Source: Vibrio casei (GTDB lineage Bacteria; Pseudomonadota; Gammaproteobacteria; Enterobacterales; Vibrionaceae). Taken from it: a stretch of 64,000 nucleotides of DNA. Position numbers and translations under genes: made by a program. The notes under the pieces are model-generated. The model was given only the letters and a program-made list of their open reading frames with translations, was not told the origin of the DNA and did no database searches. Numbering within the stretch: the first letter of the stretch is position 1; the number at the start of each line of letters is the position of its first letter. Positions 40,912 to 49,356 of the stretch are shown piece after piece. The DNA lies in the NCBI RefSeq assembly GCF_002218025.2, contig NZ_AP018680.1, forward strand, positions 806,001 through 870,000. Direction: 5' to 3'.

Positions 40912-42264
40912 ATGTTTATTGGCTTTGATTATGGGACGGCGAACTGCTCTGTCGCAATGATGGAAAATGGCGATCCTCATTTATTGCCACTTGAAGGCGA
41001 GAGTCATTTTATCCCCTCCACGATTTGTACCCCAACGCGAGAGTCGGTGGCAGAATATTTGTACCGCTTTATGCAAGTTCAGCCCAAAGATGCCGCTGGT
41101 GAGCAGGCGCTACGACGAGCAATTAATCTTAACCGCGAAGAAGATATTGAGCTGCAACTTGGCGACGTTCAATTTGGCCAACAGGCGCTGGATACTTACC
41201 TTTCCGATCCTCAAGATGTTTACTACGTGAAATCGCCGAAATCCTTTTTAGGAGCGAGCGGTTTACATGCCACTCAATTGGTATTTTTTGAAGACCTAGT
41301 GTGTAGCATGATGAAAAACATCAAAACGCAGGCGGAAATTTCAACTCAACGAGACATTACTCAAACGGTAATTGGACGCCCGATCAATTTTCATGGCCGT
41401 GGTGGGAATGATGCCAATCGCCAAGCTGAAAATATTCTATTACACGCCGCTATTCGTGCTGGTTTTAAAGACATCGAGTTTCAATTTGAACCGGTTGCGG
41501 CAGGGTTAGAATATGAAAGTACCTTAAGCCAAAATCAAACCGTATTAGTTGTGGATATTGGCGGTGGTACCACCGATTGCTCGTTAATTGAAATGGGCCC
41601 AAGTTGGCAAAATAAAACCGACCGAACCTCTAGCTTATTAGGCCATAGCGGGCAGCGGGTTGGGGGGAATGATTTGGATATTTATCTCGCGTTTAAACAG
41701 ATCATGCCTCTATTTGGATTTGGCTCTCAGATGAACAGTGGGATTGAAATGCCGATCACTCAGTTCTGGAATCCTATCGCGATTAATAATGTGGTGGCGC
41801 AAAAAGATTTCTATGAAACGGCGAATTTGAAATCGCTAAAGTTATTACAAAAAGAAGCCAAGCAACCAGAAAAGTTGGCGCGTTTACTGGCGGCCTACCA
41901 ACATACGCTTGGCTATCAAATTGTGCGTAAAGCGGAAGAGGCCAAAATTGGACTTTCAGATACTCACAAACATGCATTGATAATGCCGGTAGCCTCGGAG
42001 CTATTAGAGCTTGATGTAACCCTAGATCAAATGGTGGAAGCGGTAGACACACCGGTGCAAAAAATGATGGATTTGGTGACGGAAGTGATGAGCCAAGCCA
42101 CCAAAAAACCAGATGTGATTTTTATGACGGGCGGCAGTGCACGTTCACCCTTTTTACGCCAAGCTTTAGAGCAACAACTGCCTAATGTGCCGATTGTCAG
42201 TGGTAACTACTTTGGCTCGGTGACCGCAGGTTTAGCGCGTTGGGCTCAGACGGTGTTTGGTTAA
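40912..42264 (+). CDS. yegD: Hsp70-family protein YegD
   Basis: A 450-aa actin/Hsp70-fold ATPase without the substrate-binding domain, colinear with E. coli YegD: MFIGFDYGTANCSVAMMENG, VVDIGGGTTDCSLIEMGP near residue 213 and FMTGGSARSPFLRQAL near residue 403. ATG 40912 has GGAG six bases upstream. Function in the cell is not established. It marks the left edge of core genome next to the peptide locus. Confidence 0.92.
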   Translation: MFIGFDYGTANCSVAMMENGDPHLLPLEGESHFIPSTICTPTRESVAEYLYRFMQVQPKDAAGEQALRRAINLNREEDIELQLGDVQFGQQALDTYLSDPQDVYYVKSPKSFLGASGLHATQLVFFEDLVCSMMKNIKTQAEISTQRDITQTVIGRPINFHGRGGNDANRQAENILLHAAIRAGFKDIEFQFEPVAAGLEYESTLSQNQTVLVVDIGGGTTDCSLIEMGPSWQNKTDRTSSLLGHSGQRVGGNDLDIYLAFKQIMPLFGFGSQMNSGIEMPITQFWNPIAINNVVAQKDFYETANLKSLKLLQKEAKQPEKLARLLAAYQHTLGYQIVRKAEEAKIGLSDTHKHALIMPVASELLELDVTLDQMVEAVDTPVQKMMDLVTEVMSQATKKPDVIFMTGGSARSPFLRQALEQQLPNVPIVSGNYFGSVTAGLARWAQTVFG

Positions 42265-42290
42265 CGTTAAATAATGATAAGTTCACAATA

Positions 42291-42333
42291 AAAAGTAGCC
42301 TCAGCGAGAAATATTTCTTGGGGGCTGCTTTTC
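42291..42333 (+). terminator. Intrinsic terminator after yegD
   Basis: AAAAGTAGCC pairs with GGCTGCTTTT (one T-G wobble), enclosing an AGAAATATTTCT inner hairpin, then TCTTTAT. Confidence 0.6.
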
Positions 42334-42650
42334 TTTATATGATGCTCTGTGCATTATTCCTGTTTTTATATCTTCTCATGCAATGTAACCGTGTCGCCTT
42401 TTCATCAATAAGTACACTTATACTTAAAATTTTGTGCATTGATTTTAAAGTTATTTCTTTTTTGAAGGAGATGAGAGGTGTTGTAGTGGTACTGTAAATA
42501 TTCATTTTACGGAGTGTTTACAATGGAGATAATAACCCCTAATAATCGAAGTTGCGTAAGCATGTAATAATTATGTATATCAATAATGAAATTTTTGTCG
42601 TAGTTCTAAATAAAATGGTAAGGTTTTTTTTTAGTGTTTAAAATTTGGTT
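42334..42650. other. AT-rich leader region of the peptide locus, no gene seen
   Basis: No supported coding frame. A 22-codon ATG frame at about 42573 and an 85-codon frame on the left look like chance. The promoter of the peptide locus should lie here; a TTGCGT / TATATC pair near 42551-42580 is only a weak candidate. Confidence 0.4.
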
Positions 42651-42706
42651 TAAATACTAAATACTAAATACTAAATACTAAATACTAAATACTAAATACT
42701 AAATAC
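42651..42706. repeat. Tandem repeat, eight copies of TAAATAC
   Basis: Eight perfect 7-bp units ending 13 bp before the start of the acyltransferase gene, i.e. in the probable 5' leader of the peptide operon. Copy number change by slippage would alter the spacing in front of the ribosome site or promoter. Confidence 0.97.
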
Positions 42707-42719
42707 TCTGTAGGTTTTA

Positions 42720-43220
42720 ATGAAATACAAGCCAGTATCTTATTTTAATTATAAACTTTCCAAGTTACCTTACGGGCCTTTATCAAAAGTAGAAGTTACC
42801 CATGAATTAGGCCAATTTGTAGAGGTGATGTCTAAATGCAATAAACGCAGGGAGTTAAACCTAGCTTCTTTTTTACATTGGATAAAACCAGCGGTAATTC
42901 ATAGGCAATATAAGTTTTTGAAATTATCTAGCGATGTTGGTTTTACAGGATATGTTATATGGGCTTGGGTAGATGATTTGACACTTAATAACTACATGAC
43001 TCAACCTAAATTTTCATTAAAGCCAATGAATTGGAATGAAGGAAATAATCTAATAGTTGTGGATTGGTTTGTGGAAAAAAATAATATGAGTCAATTGAGA
43101 GAACTCTATAGATTCATTACTTTATCAGCAGAAATGAATAGAAAAGAGATCAATATTTGTATTCGAGATAGTCAAGGTAATATTATCAAAACGAATAAAC
43201 GGAGTGTTTATGGTTACTGA
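42720..43220 (+). CDS. HlyC-like (toxin-activating) lysine-acyltransferase family protein
   Basis: A 166-aa protein alignable by eye with HlyC: LGQFVEVMSKCNKRRELNL against HlyC LGHVSWLWASS, then FLHWIKPAVIHRQYKFL, GYVIWAWVDDLTLNNY, WNEGNNLIVVDWF. Asp115 corresponds to the catalytic Asp92 of HlyC, but Arg43 stands where HlyC has catalytic His23. No RTX toxin gene is near. HlyC-like MceI acts with MceJ to attach a glycosylated siderophore to microcin E492, and the presence of a precursor and exporter here suggests an analogous step. The next gene overlaps by 11 nt. Confidence 0.75.
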   Translation: MKYKPVSYFNYKLSKLPYGPLSKVEVTHELGQFVEVMSKCNKRRELNLASFLHWIKPAVIHRQYKFLKLSSDVGFTGYVIWAWVDDLTLNNYMTQPKFSLKPMNWNEGNNLIVVDWFVEKNNMSQLRELYRFITLSAEMNRKEINICIRDSQGNIIKTNKRSVYGY

Positions 43221-44574
43221 TTTACTAAAAACGCATAAGTTAGCTGGAAGAGATAACACTCCATGTATAGGTAATGATTTACCTGAAGAGTCCTTTGTTT
43301 CATTTGATACCTATAAGCTAAACGGAGCAGAAGTCGTTTGGATTAATAAAGAACTTATTCAAGAGTACAATATTGAACTTGATGAAAAAATTATTAAAGA
43401 TGAGCTTATTAATAATTTTAGTTATGTGTCTAAAGGTTATACGAAGAAAACAAGAATGGTAACTAATGATAAGAAATCATTCATGGCAGATCAGTATGGC
43501 TCTCGACATGAAGTATGTAACGGTGGTAGCGCACGGTGCGGCTTGAATGGGTATTTTCAGATTAAAGGGATAGGACGTAATCCTTTAGTGGCTGTGAATA
43601 TATCTGAAAGCCACTCACATGGTAAATTATTTATTGATGAGGCTATTAGTGAGGCAATATGGGGTGAGATCTGTCATAAGCATCTACCCTACGGAGCAAT
43701 ACGAACGTTAGCCATTATTAAGACCAATACAAAGTATAAGTTTGGATACCTAGATAATGCACCTTATAAACACTGTGCCTTAGCTATCAGGGAAGTTTCT
43801 GTGCGCCCAGCACATTTTGAGCGATGTACTTTTTTCTGGCCAGAGGAGAGTTACAGCTTTCTACGGGATAATGATGCTAACCGCGTAAGAAAGGCCGTTC
43901 CGTACCTATCTAAATTGCTCTTTGGTGAAGTAAATAATGTGTCACTCGGTGATGTCCTTAACAAAATGATTGATCGCCTAGCTTGTCAGATTGCAGCATC
44001 GAGAGTGAAAGGAATCCCACATGGTTCCTTAACGAGCTCAAATATATCAATTGATGGTCGGTTCTTAGACTTTGGCACCATAACGGCCGTGCCCGATTTT
44101 GGAAATTATGTATTGGCTAATGGTGTTGGTGCCGTATGGGATGATCATGAACTTATAGAACCCTGGCTGGTTAACTTCATTGACACTCTTAATCATTACT
44201 CGAAAGGGAAAATGCCCCCAAATCAAGTAAGAGAATATTCGTCGGGGTTTTCGAAATTACTAGAACAATATGAGAATAAATTCTTGTTAATAGAGTTAGG
44301 AGTTGAGGAGCATTCAGATTTAAATTTGCTACGAGCTAGTCGTTTAAAAGAGCGGCTTAAAAGCGATGAGCGTAGAGTGGTCACTCGCTTTAATGACCAA
44401 GAATTTCGTCAGAATATTCTCATTGAAGCCGAGAATCAGGGGTTAGATGTGAATTATATTGGCTTCCCTTTACGAAACGTCAAATATTCATCTTTTACCC
44501 TTCTTCAGGGGCACTTGAATACAAAGTACGACTATCAATCAATTAGTCAGCTTATTAATAGTTACTTAGCATAA
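43210..44574 (+). CDS. SelO-like protein (AMPylase/pseudokinase fold), putative peptide-maturation partner
   Basis: A 454-aa protein sharing the order of SelO motifs: ADQYGSRHEVCNGGSARCGL near residue 93, the Lys motif FQIKGIGRNPL at Lys119, EAISEAIWGEICHKHLPYGAIRTLAII (Glu helix), CALAIREVSVRPAHFERC, and the metal-ligand block HGSLTSSNISI (Asn near 277) and FLDFGTITAV (Asp near 287). Catalytic-type residues are kept, so nucleotide transfer is possible. Length is similar to SelO but identity is low. ATG 43210 has GGAG upstream and overlaps the acyltransferase gene, suggesting the two proteins act together. It may correspond to MceJ/MchC of microcin clusters; this was not checked. Confidence 0.65.
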   Translation: MVTDLLKTHKLAGRDNTPCIGNDLPEESFVSFDTYKLNGAEVVWINKELIQEYNIELDEKIIKDELINNFSYVSKGYTKKTRMVTNDKKSFMADQYGSRHEVCNGGSARCGLNGYFQIKGIGRNPLVAVNISESHSHGKLFIDEAISEAIWGEICHKHLPYGAIRTLAIIKTNTKYKFGYLDNAPYKHCALAIREVSVRPAHFERCTFFWPEESYSFLRDNDANRVRKAVPYLSKLLFGEVNNVSLGDVLNKMIDRLACQIAASRVKGIPHGSLTSSNISIDGRFLDFGTITAVPDFGNYVLANGVGAVWDDHELIEPWLVNFIDTLNHYSKGKMPPNQVREYSSGFSKLLEQYENKFLLIELGVEEHSDLNLLRASRLKERLKSDERRVVTRFNDQEFRQNILIEAENQGLDVNYIGFPLRNVKYSSFTLLQGHLNTKYDYQSISQLINSYLA

Positions 44575-44585
44575 GTGAGATGGTT

Positions 44586-45761
44586 ATGATTGATGTGATT
44601 GAAGTAATTTTAATAGCAACATCTTTTTTCTCGTTTATTACAACCTTAGTTTTATTTGGGTGCTATAAACTAAAAAAGTCGAAGTGTAAAAATAGCAATG
44701 ACCCAACAGTTTCGGTTTTTTTACCTTTCTATAATGAAAACGAAGAACATTTGGTTTGCGCACTAAACAAGCTAAACGATCAGAATTATCCAAGCCAAAT
44801 TCAGGTTATTGTTATTGACGATGGATCTACAAACAACGCAATCAGTAGAGTTAAAGAATGGATTGATAACACCGAGATGAACCATGATTTCCAAGTAATA
44901 GAAAGGCCAGTGAATGGTGGAAGAAAAGGTTTTGCCTTAGATCATGTACTAGACCTTGGCATTGCTACTGGAGAGGTCTATGTCGTTGTAGACAGTGATA
45001 CTTATATCGATACCAATGGCATCTATGAGCTGGTAATTAAGCTTTGGTCTGATGAAAAATACGCTGCGGTCTGTGGGTATATTACGCCAGAAAACCATAA
45101 AGACAGTTTTATAGGCAAATTACAGCATTATGAACACATTAGCTTTTATGGTGCGATAAGAGCCGCGCAAGACAAACTAGGTTGTGTTCCAGTATTAGCT
45201 GGCGCGTTTGTTGCTCACCGAGCTTCAGTGGTGAATCAATTAGGTGGTTGGAGCGAGTGGTTGGTCGAAGATATCGCGTGGTGCTGGAAGGCAATATCGA
45301 ATGGCTATCGAACAGGGTATGCACCTAAAGCTAAGGCAACAACGCAGTGCCCAACAGATGCGAAAGGGCTGTTTAATCAACGCAGGCGCTGGGCTCGGGG
45401 ACGAGTAGAGGCGTATACAGAAGCATGGAAAACTCATTGGTTCGCAGGCTTATGTGCCTCCCCTTGGTTTTTGCTTACCGCAGCACAGTATATATTTCCA
45501 TCTAGCATTATTTTGTTTGGTTTTATGGTTGCAGCCGGTATTTGGATTTCAATTGCAATCGGTACTGCCAATATAATGATTTATTTCTTATTGGTGCAAT
45601 CTTATATAAAAGACTTTGAACTTTCTGATGATTTATCAAACCGGCAAATTATTACAGCACCAATATATTCAGCCTTGTTAGAGTCCATTACGTGGATACC
45701 TAATTTACTCGGTTATTCAGATGAAATTTTGGGTAAGAAAAAAGGTTGGTTAACAAGATAG
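44586..45761 (+). CDS. Family-2 membrane glycosyltransferase
   Basis: A 391-aa GT2 protein with an N-terminal membrane helix, GT-A domain (VSVFLPFYNENEEHL, IDDGS, VDSDTY), ED in WLVEDIAWCW and the processive-type Q-x-x-R-W motif QRRRWARG near residue 265, and C-terminal membrane helices (about 295-340). Layout resembles hyaluronan/chitin-oligosaccharide synthases. In this locus it may glycosylate the peptide or its appended group. ATG 44586 is preferred over ATG 44580 because GTGAGA then lies at proper spacing. Confidence 0.85.
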   Translation: MIDVIEVILIATSFFSFITTLVLFGCYKLKKSKCKNSNDPTVSVFLPFYNENEEHLVCALNKLNDQNYPSQIQVIVIDDGSTNNAISRVKEWIDNTEMNHDFQVIERPVNGGRKGFALDHVLDLGIATGEVYVVVDSDTYIDTNGIYELVIKLWSDEKYAAVCGYITPENHKDSFIGKLQHYEHISFYGAIRAAQDKLGCVPVLAGAFVAHRASVVNQLGGWSEWLVEDIAWCWKAISNGYRTGYAPKAKATTQCPTDAKGLFNQRRRWARGRVEAYTEAWKTHWFAGLCASPWFLLTAAQYIFPSSIILFGFMVAAGIWISIAIGTANIMIYFLLVQSYIKDFELSDDLSNRQIITAPIYSALLESITWIPNLLGYSDEILGKKKGWLTR

Positions 45762-45812
45762 TTTTTATGAGCGCAGTACTCTTTACTGTAATTAAATATA
45801 AGGAAATAATTT

Positions 45813-46070
45813 ATGTATAACTTAAGTGTTGATGAAATTTCAATGGTTGATGGTGGTGGCGATGGTGCATACTCAGGGAGTAATACAAGCGGAGGCCATA
45901 CTACTTATGGTGGCCAAGGTAATGGCTTTCAAGCTTCTGGTCAGCATGGTGGAAGCATTTCAGGCCAAGATGTCGCTTGTGCAGGACTTGGTGCCGCTAT
46001 TAGTTTTGGCACAGGTGGTTGGGGCGCCCTAGCAGGTGCTGCAGTTGGTCTAGGTTGTTCTAATTTGTAA
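45813..46070 (+). CDS. Microcin-like precursor peptide with double-glycine leader
   Basis: An 85-aa peptide. Residues 1-15 form a class II leader (NLSVDEISMVDGG) with the usual L-x(3)-EI-x(2)-V-x-GG pattern; cleavage after Gly15 leaves a 70-residue Gly/Ser/Ala-rich core with two Cys (VACAGLG, LGCSNL) that could form a disulfide, and a hydrophobic Gly-rich stretch near the end. The C-terminus is not Ser-rich as in siderophore microcins. AAGGA precedes the ATG. Exporter genes with a C39 peptidase occur at 61.5-64 kb. Confidence 0.85.
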   Translation: MYNLSVDEISMVDGGGDGAYSGSNTSGGHTTYGGQGNGFQASGQHGGSISGQDVACAGLGAAISFGTGGWGALAGAAVGLGCSNL

Positions 46071-46081
46071 TTATGAAGGAG

Positions 46082-46109
46082 GAAGGATATGGTCTTTATC
46101 ATATCCTTC
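46082..46109 (+). promoter_or_regulatory. Hairpin after the precursor gene
   Basis: GAAGGATATG / CATATCCTTC form a perfect 10-bp stem with an 8-nt loop, 12 nt after the precursor stop and just before the next gene. Only a weak T stretch follows, so it may be a partial terminator or mRNA stabiliser that raises precursor output over downstream genes. Confidence 0.55.
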
Positions 46110-46116
46110 AATTTAT

Positions 46117-46395
46117 ATGAAAACGTGCCCTGTATGTAAAAATAAAGCCGTCCCACTATTATCATGCATTTTGTCAATTAACGGAATGGTTAAGTGTTCA
46201 CTTTGTGGGAGTAAATTAAAAACTCGTACAACATTAGTAGGTCTGTTGGTAGTTTTTATTTTTATACTGTTATCAATAGTCATTTTGAGAAGTGTCAACC
46301 ATGAATACAGTTATCTAGTATTGGTCGTATTTTGGGTGCTGTACTCTATTTTACATGGAGTGTTTTTTAAAGAGATTAAACCAACGAAAAATTAG
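46117..46395 (+). CDS. Small zinc-ribbon membrane protein, immunity candidate
   Basis: A 92-aa protein with two CxxC knuckles in the N-terminal third (CPVCKNK, CSLCGSK) followed by two membrane helices (LLVVFIFILLSIVIL, YLVLVVFWVLYSILHG). No family recognised beyond zinc-ribbon/TM architecture. Position right after the precursor gene is where bacteriocin immunity genes often lie, so immunity is a reasonable inference. Confidence 0.65.
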   Translation: MKTCPVCKNKAVPLLSCILSINGMVKCSLCGSKLKTRTTLVGLLVVFIFILLSIVILRSVNHEYSYLVLVVFWVLYSILHGVFFKEIKPTKN

Positions 46396-46446
46396 GGCCT
46401 GACTGTGATATTATTATTTTTAGTGAACAATGAGGACTAGTGGGAC

Positions 46447-47184
46447 ATGAATAACTATCAGTCCTTAAATAATTGTTGTAATTACCAATCAATAAACTGG
46501 GCATTAATAAATACTTGTAACTATACATGCAAGTATTGCCACTCAGACTTAAATAGTGGTTCTATTAAAGCACCACCTTATGAAGTTGCAGTGAATTTTA
46601 TTAAGTTGCTTCTTGAGCGCTCGAATATCTCGATGTTGACACCATATTTCGAGTTTGGAGGTGGAGAGGTGACTTTACTCAGGTATTTTCCAGATATCAT
46701 TAAGTTAATTCATGATCGTCAAGGGTTAGTTAATATTGTTTCTAATGGGTCAAAGTCATTGCAATGGTGGAATAAAAATGCTCATTTCTTACATGGTGTA
46801 AGTTTAAGTTTTCATATTAATGACATCAAGAGTGAATCTCATTTTATTGAGGTATCTAAAGTGCTTGAGGCTTCTCAAAACACCCGTTTTCACGTCAACA
46901 TCATGATGGTTCCAGAACGGTTTGATGATTGTCTAGCATTTGCAAATAGGCTAAAACAGGAAGTCCGTTGTTCTATTGCTCTTCAGCCTCTATTTGAAGG
47001 TTTTGGTCATGGTGGGATTACTAAAAAGTATCCGTATACATCTGAGCAAGAGCAAATAATGAAGGACTTTCGCGGTCGACCAGAGCTTAAAACGCTTCCT
47101 CCATCAATGGCGGAATTAGAGGTTCATTATCTAGACGGTACAACTCAGAATCTGTCGACTTTTGATTTAATACCAAACCCATAA
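46447..47184 (+). pseudogene. Radical SAM peptide-modifying enzyme, N-terminal part (interrupted)
   Basis: The native part (46447-47169, 241 codons) carries the CxxxCxxC cluster motif CNYTCKYCH (Cys24, 28, 31) and the SAM-binding FEFGGGE near residue 70. The last three codons and stop come from the IS630 end. The rest of the gene lies at 61200-61469; joining the two at the TA target restores one frame of about 330 codons. The fragment keeps the radical SAM barrel but loses the C-terminal Cys-rich domain, so activity is doubtful. It probably modified the precursor encoded upstream. Confidence 0.85.
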
Positions 47185-48262
47185 AATATAGTATTATAGC
47201 TATATGAAAGAATCAAACCCAAAATACAGCCTAGATGATTATGACTTTGGCGAACTGGCCAAAACTGAAAGTAACGCCAGAGCCAGAACACGTCTTTACA
47301 TCCTTCACCAATATCGCATTGGCAAACACAGCTTTGAGATTGCAGAAAACCTCAACATCAACATTGAAACCGCACGACGTACTCGTAGACGCTACCAAGC
47401 ATCAGGGCTTGATAGCCTCTATGACAAACCAAGAAGCGGCAGAAACAGCAAATTGGCTCCCGAGTACATAGAAAGCTTTAAACAACTGATTGTTGACAGC
47501 CAAGCAAAACGGGGCGGCGGCAGACTGACAGGACAAGACATCCAAAAGCTTGCTCACGAGCATTACCAAGCAAGCTATAGCGTCAATGGCATTTATGAAC
47601 TACTGGCTCGAATTGGTATGAGTTGGATAAGTGCCAGAAGCCAGCATCCGCAAGCTGACATTAACGCCCAAGAAGCCTTTAAAAAAACTTCATAGAGCAG
47701 GTAACTGCCATACTGCCCGAAGATACCAAGCTAAGCGATGTTGACATCTGGTTTCAAGATGAAACCCGGATTGGCCAGCAAGGTTCAATCACCCGAATAT
47801 GGCATTACCGTGGTAAAAGACCCAGAGTAGTCCGTCAACAGCAGTTTATCTCGACTTACCTTTATGGGGCAGTATGTCCTGCCACAGGTCAAAGTGTGGG
47901 ACTCATCATGCCTTATGCTAATGGCGAGTGTATGAAGCGGCATTTACAAGAAATTAGCCAAGCTGTACCCAAAGGTCGCCATGCGGTTGTGGTGATGGAT
48001 GGGGCGGTATGGCATAAAGAGCGCTATAATTTACCAAACCTGACTATCTTGAAGCTACCGCCTTATTCGCCTGAATTAAATCCGATTGAACAGGTTTGGC
48101 AGTATATTAAGCAACACTGGCTATCAAATCGCTGTTTTGATAGTTATGAAGCTATTGTAGATGCCGCCTGTCAGGCGTGGTGTAATTTTGCTAAACAGGT
48201 GGCTACGGTTAAGTCGCTCTCTGCTCGTCATTGGGCAGTGCTTTAATTATTGGGTTTGGTAT
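47170..48262 (+). mobile_element. IS630-family insertion sequence, left copy
   Basis: A 1093-bp element with terminal repeats ATACCAAACCCA / TGGGTTTGGTAT and TA on both sides. It differs from the right copy at only a few bases, indicating recent acquisition. Confidence 0.9.
47204..48246 (+). CDS. IS630-family transposase, two frames joined by -1 frameshift
   Basis: The first frame (47204-47695, 163 codons) holds the helix-turn-helix DNA-binding part (ETARRTRRRYQASGLDSLYDKP). It ends just after a run of seven A (47681-47687); a -1 slip there enters the second frame, giving about 347 aa with the DDE residues in WFQDETR, VVMDGAVWH and ELNPIEQVW. Frameshifted expression is known for relatives of this family. 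The same arrangement in the right copy shows it is not a random mutation. Confidence 0.88.
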
Positions 48263-48497
48263 TATGTCAAGATTGTCAGGGATAACGATGCGTTTTTGTC
48301 GTCTAGGCTGAGTCGGCTTTTTGGATTGAATGTCTGTGCTATCGTTCTGTGTGTTAATCGGCTTGCTAGCAGGCATTTTGGCTCGCTCGTCATCGCTAAG
48401 ATTGGCTAAGAAGTTGTCATGGGCTTGTTCAAGTAAGGCTAGGTCTTCTAGGGCGGTTTCTTGGTTTAAGTGGGTTTGTTTGGGCTGTGATGTCGCA
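48263..48497 (-). pseudogene. IS66 transposase (TnpC) N-terminal remnant
   Basis: Minus-strand frame reading QTHLNQETALEDLALLEQ and QRRQKRIVIPDNLDI-like residues typical of the TnpC N-terminal region, cut off by the IS630 end at 48262. Begins overlapping the end of tnpB. Confidence 0.65.
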
Positions 48498-48744
48498 TGA
48501 GGCGTTCGCTAAGTCCGTGAAATTTACTATCATCCAGTGTTCGGGTGCATAGCCAAATGCCCAGTCCGTCATGGATGAGCACTTTTAGCCGTGTGCCTGT
48601 TTTGTTGTAAAATAGGTAGGCACAGTGTGGGCGGATGCCTGGGTGGTGCTGTAGGATGAAGGCGAGTAGTTTATTACTGCCACTTCGCATGTCCATAGGG
48701 GTGGTGGATAGCCAAATTTGTTGGGGGTTGATAAGGGGGTTCAT
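48466..48744 (-). CDS. IS66-family accessory protein TnpB
   Basis: A 92-aa TnpB (IS66 Orf2) with IWLSTTPMDMRSGSNKLLAFI and LIHDGLGIWLCTRTLD motifs. Overlaps tnpA by 4 nt. The element is incomplete because most of tnpC is missing. Confidence 0.88.
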   Translation of the reverse strand: MNPLINPQQIWLSTTPMDMRSGSNKLLAFILQHHPGIRPHCAYLFYNKTGTRLKVLIHDGLGIWLCTRTLDDSKFHGLSERLMRHHSPNKPT

Positions 48745-49163
48745 TGTAGCCCCCGCAGTAGTTCGATGAGGCTATATTTGTCAATTTGGTCGATAGTGAG
48801 TTTTATGGGCATTGTGTTGTGGCTGGGAATTTGTAGTTCTATACCCGTTAGGACTGATGAGTTGACTGTGCTATGGTCGTTGCTTTGCTCATGGTTTGGG
48901 TTCGGCTGTATACTGACAGGGATGAATGTTGGTGTATTGCGGTAAGCGTCATTGTCAATAAGTGCGGGTATTTGGTCGGTTTGGGCTTGTTTGGCTTTTT
49001 GTTCTCGTTTCCAGTTGTGCAATAGGTTCTGGTTGATGCCGTTGTCTCTGGCTATGCTGGCAATTGACCGCCCTGAGCTTATCGCTTCTTGGACTAGAAA
49101 TTCTTTGAATTCGTCACTGTAGGTCTTGCGTCTGGGTTTGTTGGTTGCCATGTTAATGTCCAT
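48741..49163 (-). CDS. IS66-family accessory protein TnpA
   Basis: A 140-aa protein with an N-terminal helix-turn-helix (KTYSDEFKEFLVQEAISSGRS; NGINQNLLHNWKRE), matching IS66 Orf1. ATG at 49151 is an alternative start. An AATGTCCAT / ATGGACATT inverted repeat (49155-49183) lies at its start, near the element end. Confidence 0.85.
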   Translation of the reverse strand: MDINMATNKPRRKTYSDEFKEFLVQEAISSGRSIASIARDNGINQNLLHNWKREQKAKQAQTDQIPALIDNDAYRNTPTFIPVSIQPNPNHEQSNDHSTVNSSVLTGIELQIPSHNTMPIKLTIDQIDKYSLIELLRGLQ

Positions 49164-49229
49164 TTACTGAAAATCATGGACATTATCTCGCTTCATCTAA
49201 GAATCCAGTAGAGGGGATGGTCGGGGGCT

Positions 49230-49356
49230 TACTCTGTTCAGTAATTTAAATGAGGTTAGACAATTAACGGATGAATGGATCCATGTTTATAACCATGAAC
49301 GACCGCATGATTCATTGAATGATATGACACCTGCTGAGTTTAAACAGGTGGCTTAA
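49230..49356 (+). pseudogene. IS3-family transposase, C-terminal remnant
   Basis: The frame reads LTDEWIHVYNHERPHDSLND followed by MTPAEFKQVA and stop, the typical end of an IS3-group OrfB. The 5' part is missing. Confidence 0.75.

Noticed and set aside
42240..42497. 85-aa frame after yegD
   Set aside because: Begins inside yegD, crosses its terminator and has no ribosome site; hydrophobic content is probably chance in AT-rich DNA.
42720..43220. Activator of an RTX toxin
   Set aside because: No RTX repeat protein is encoded in the window; the neighbours are a peptide precursor and C39 exporter.
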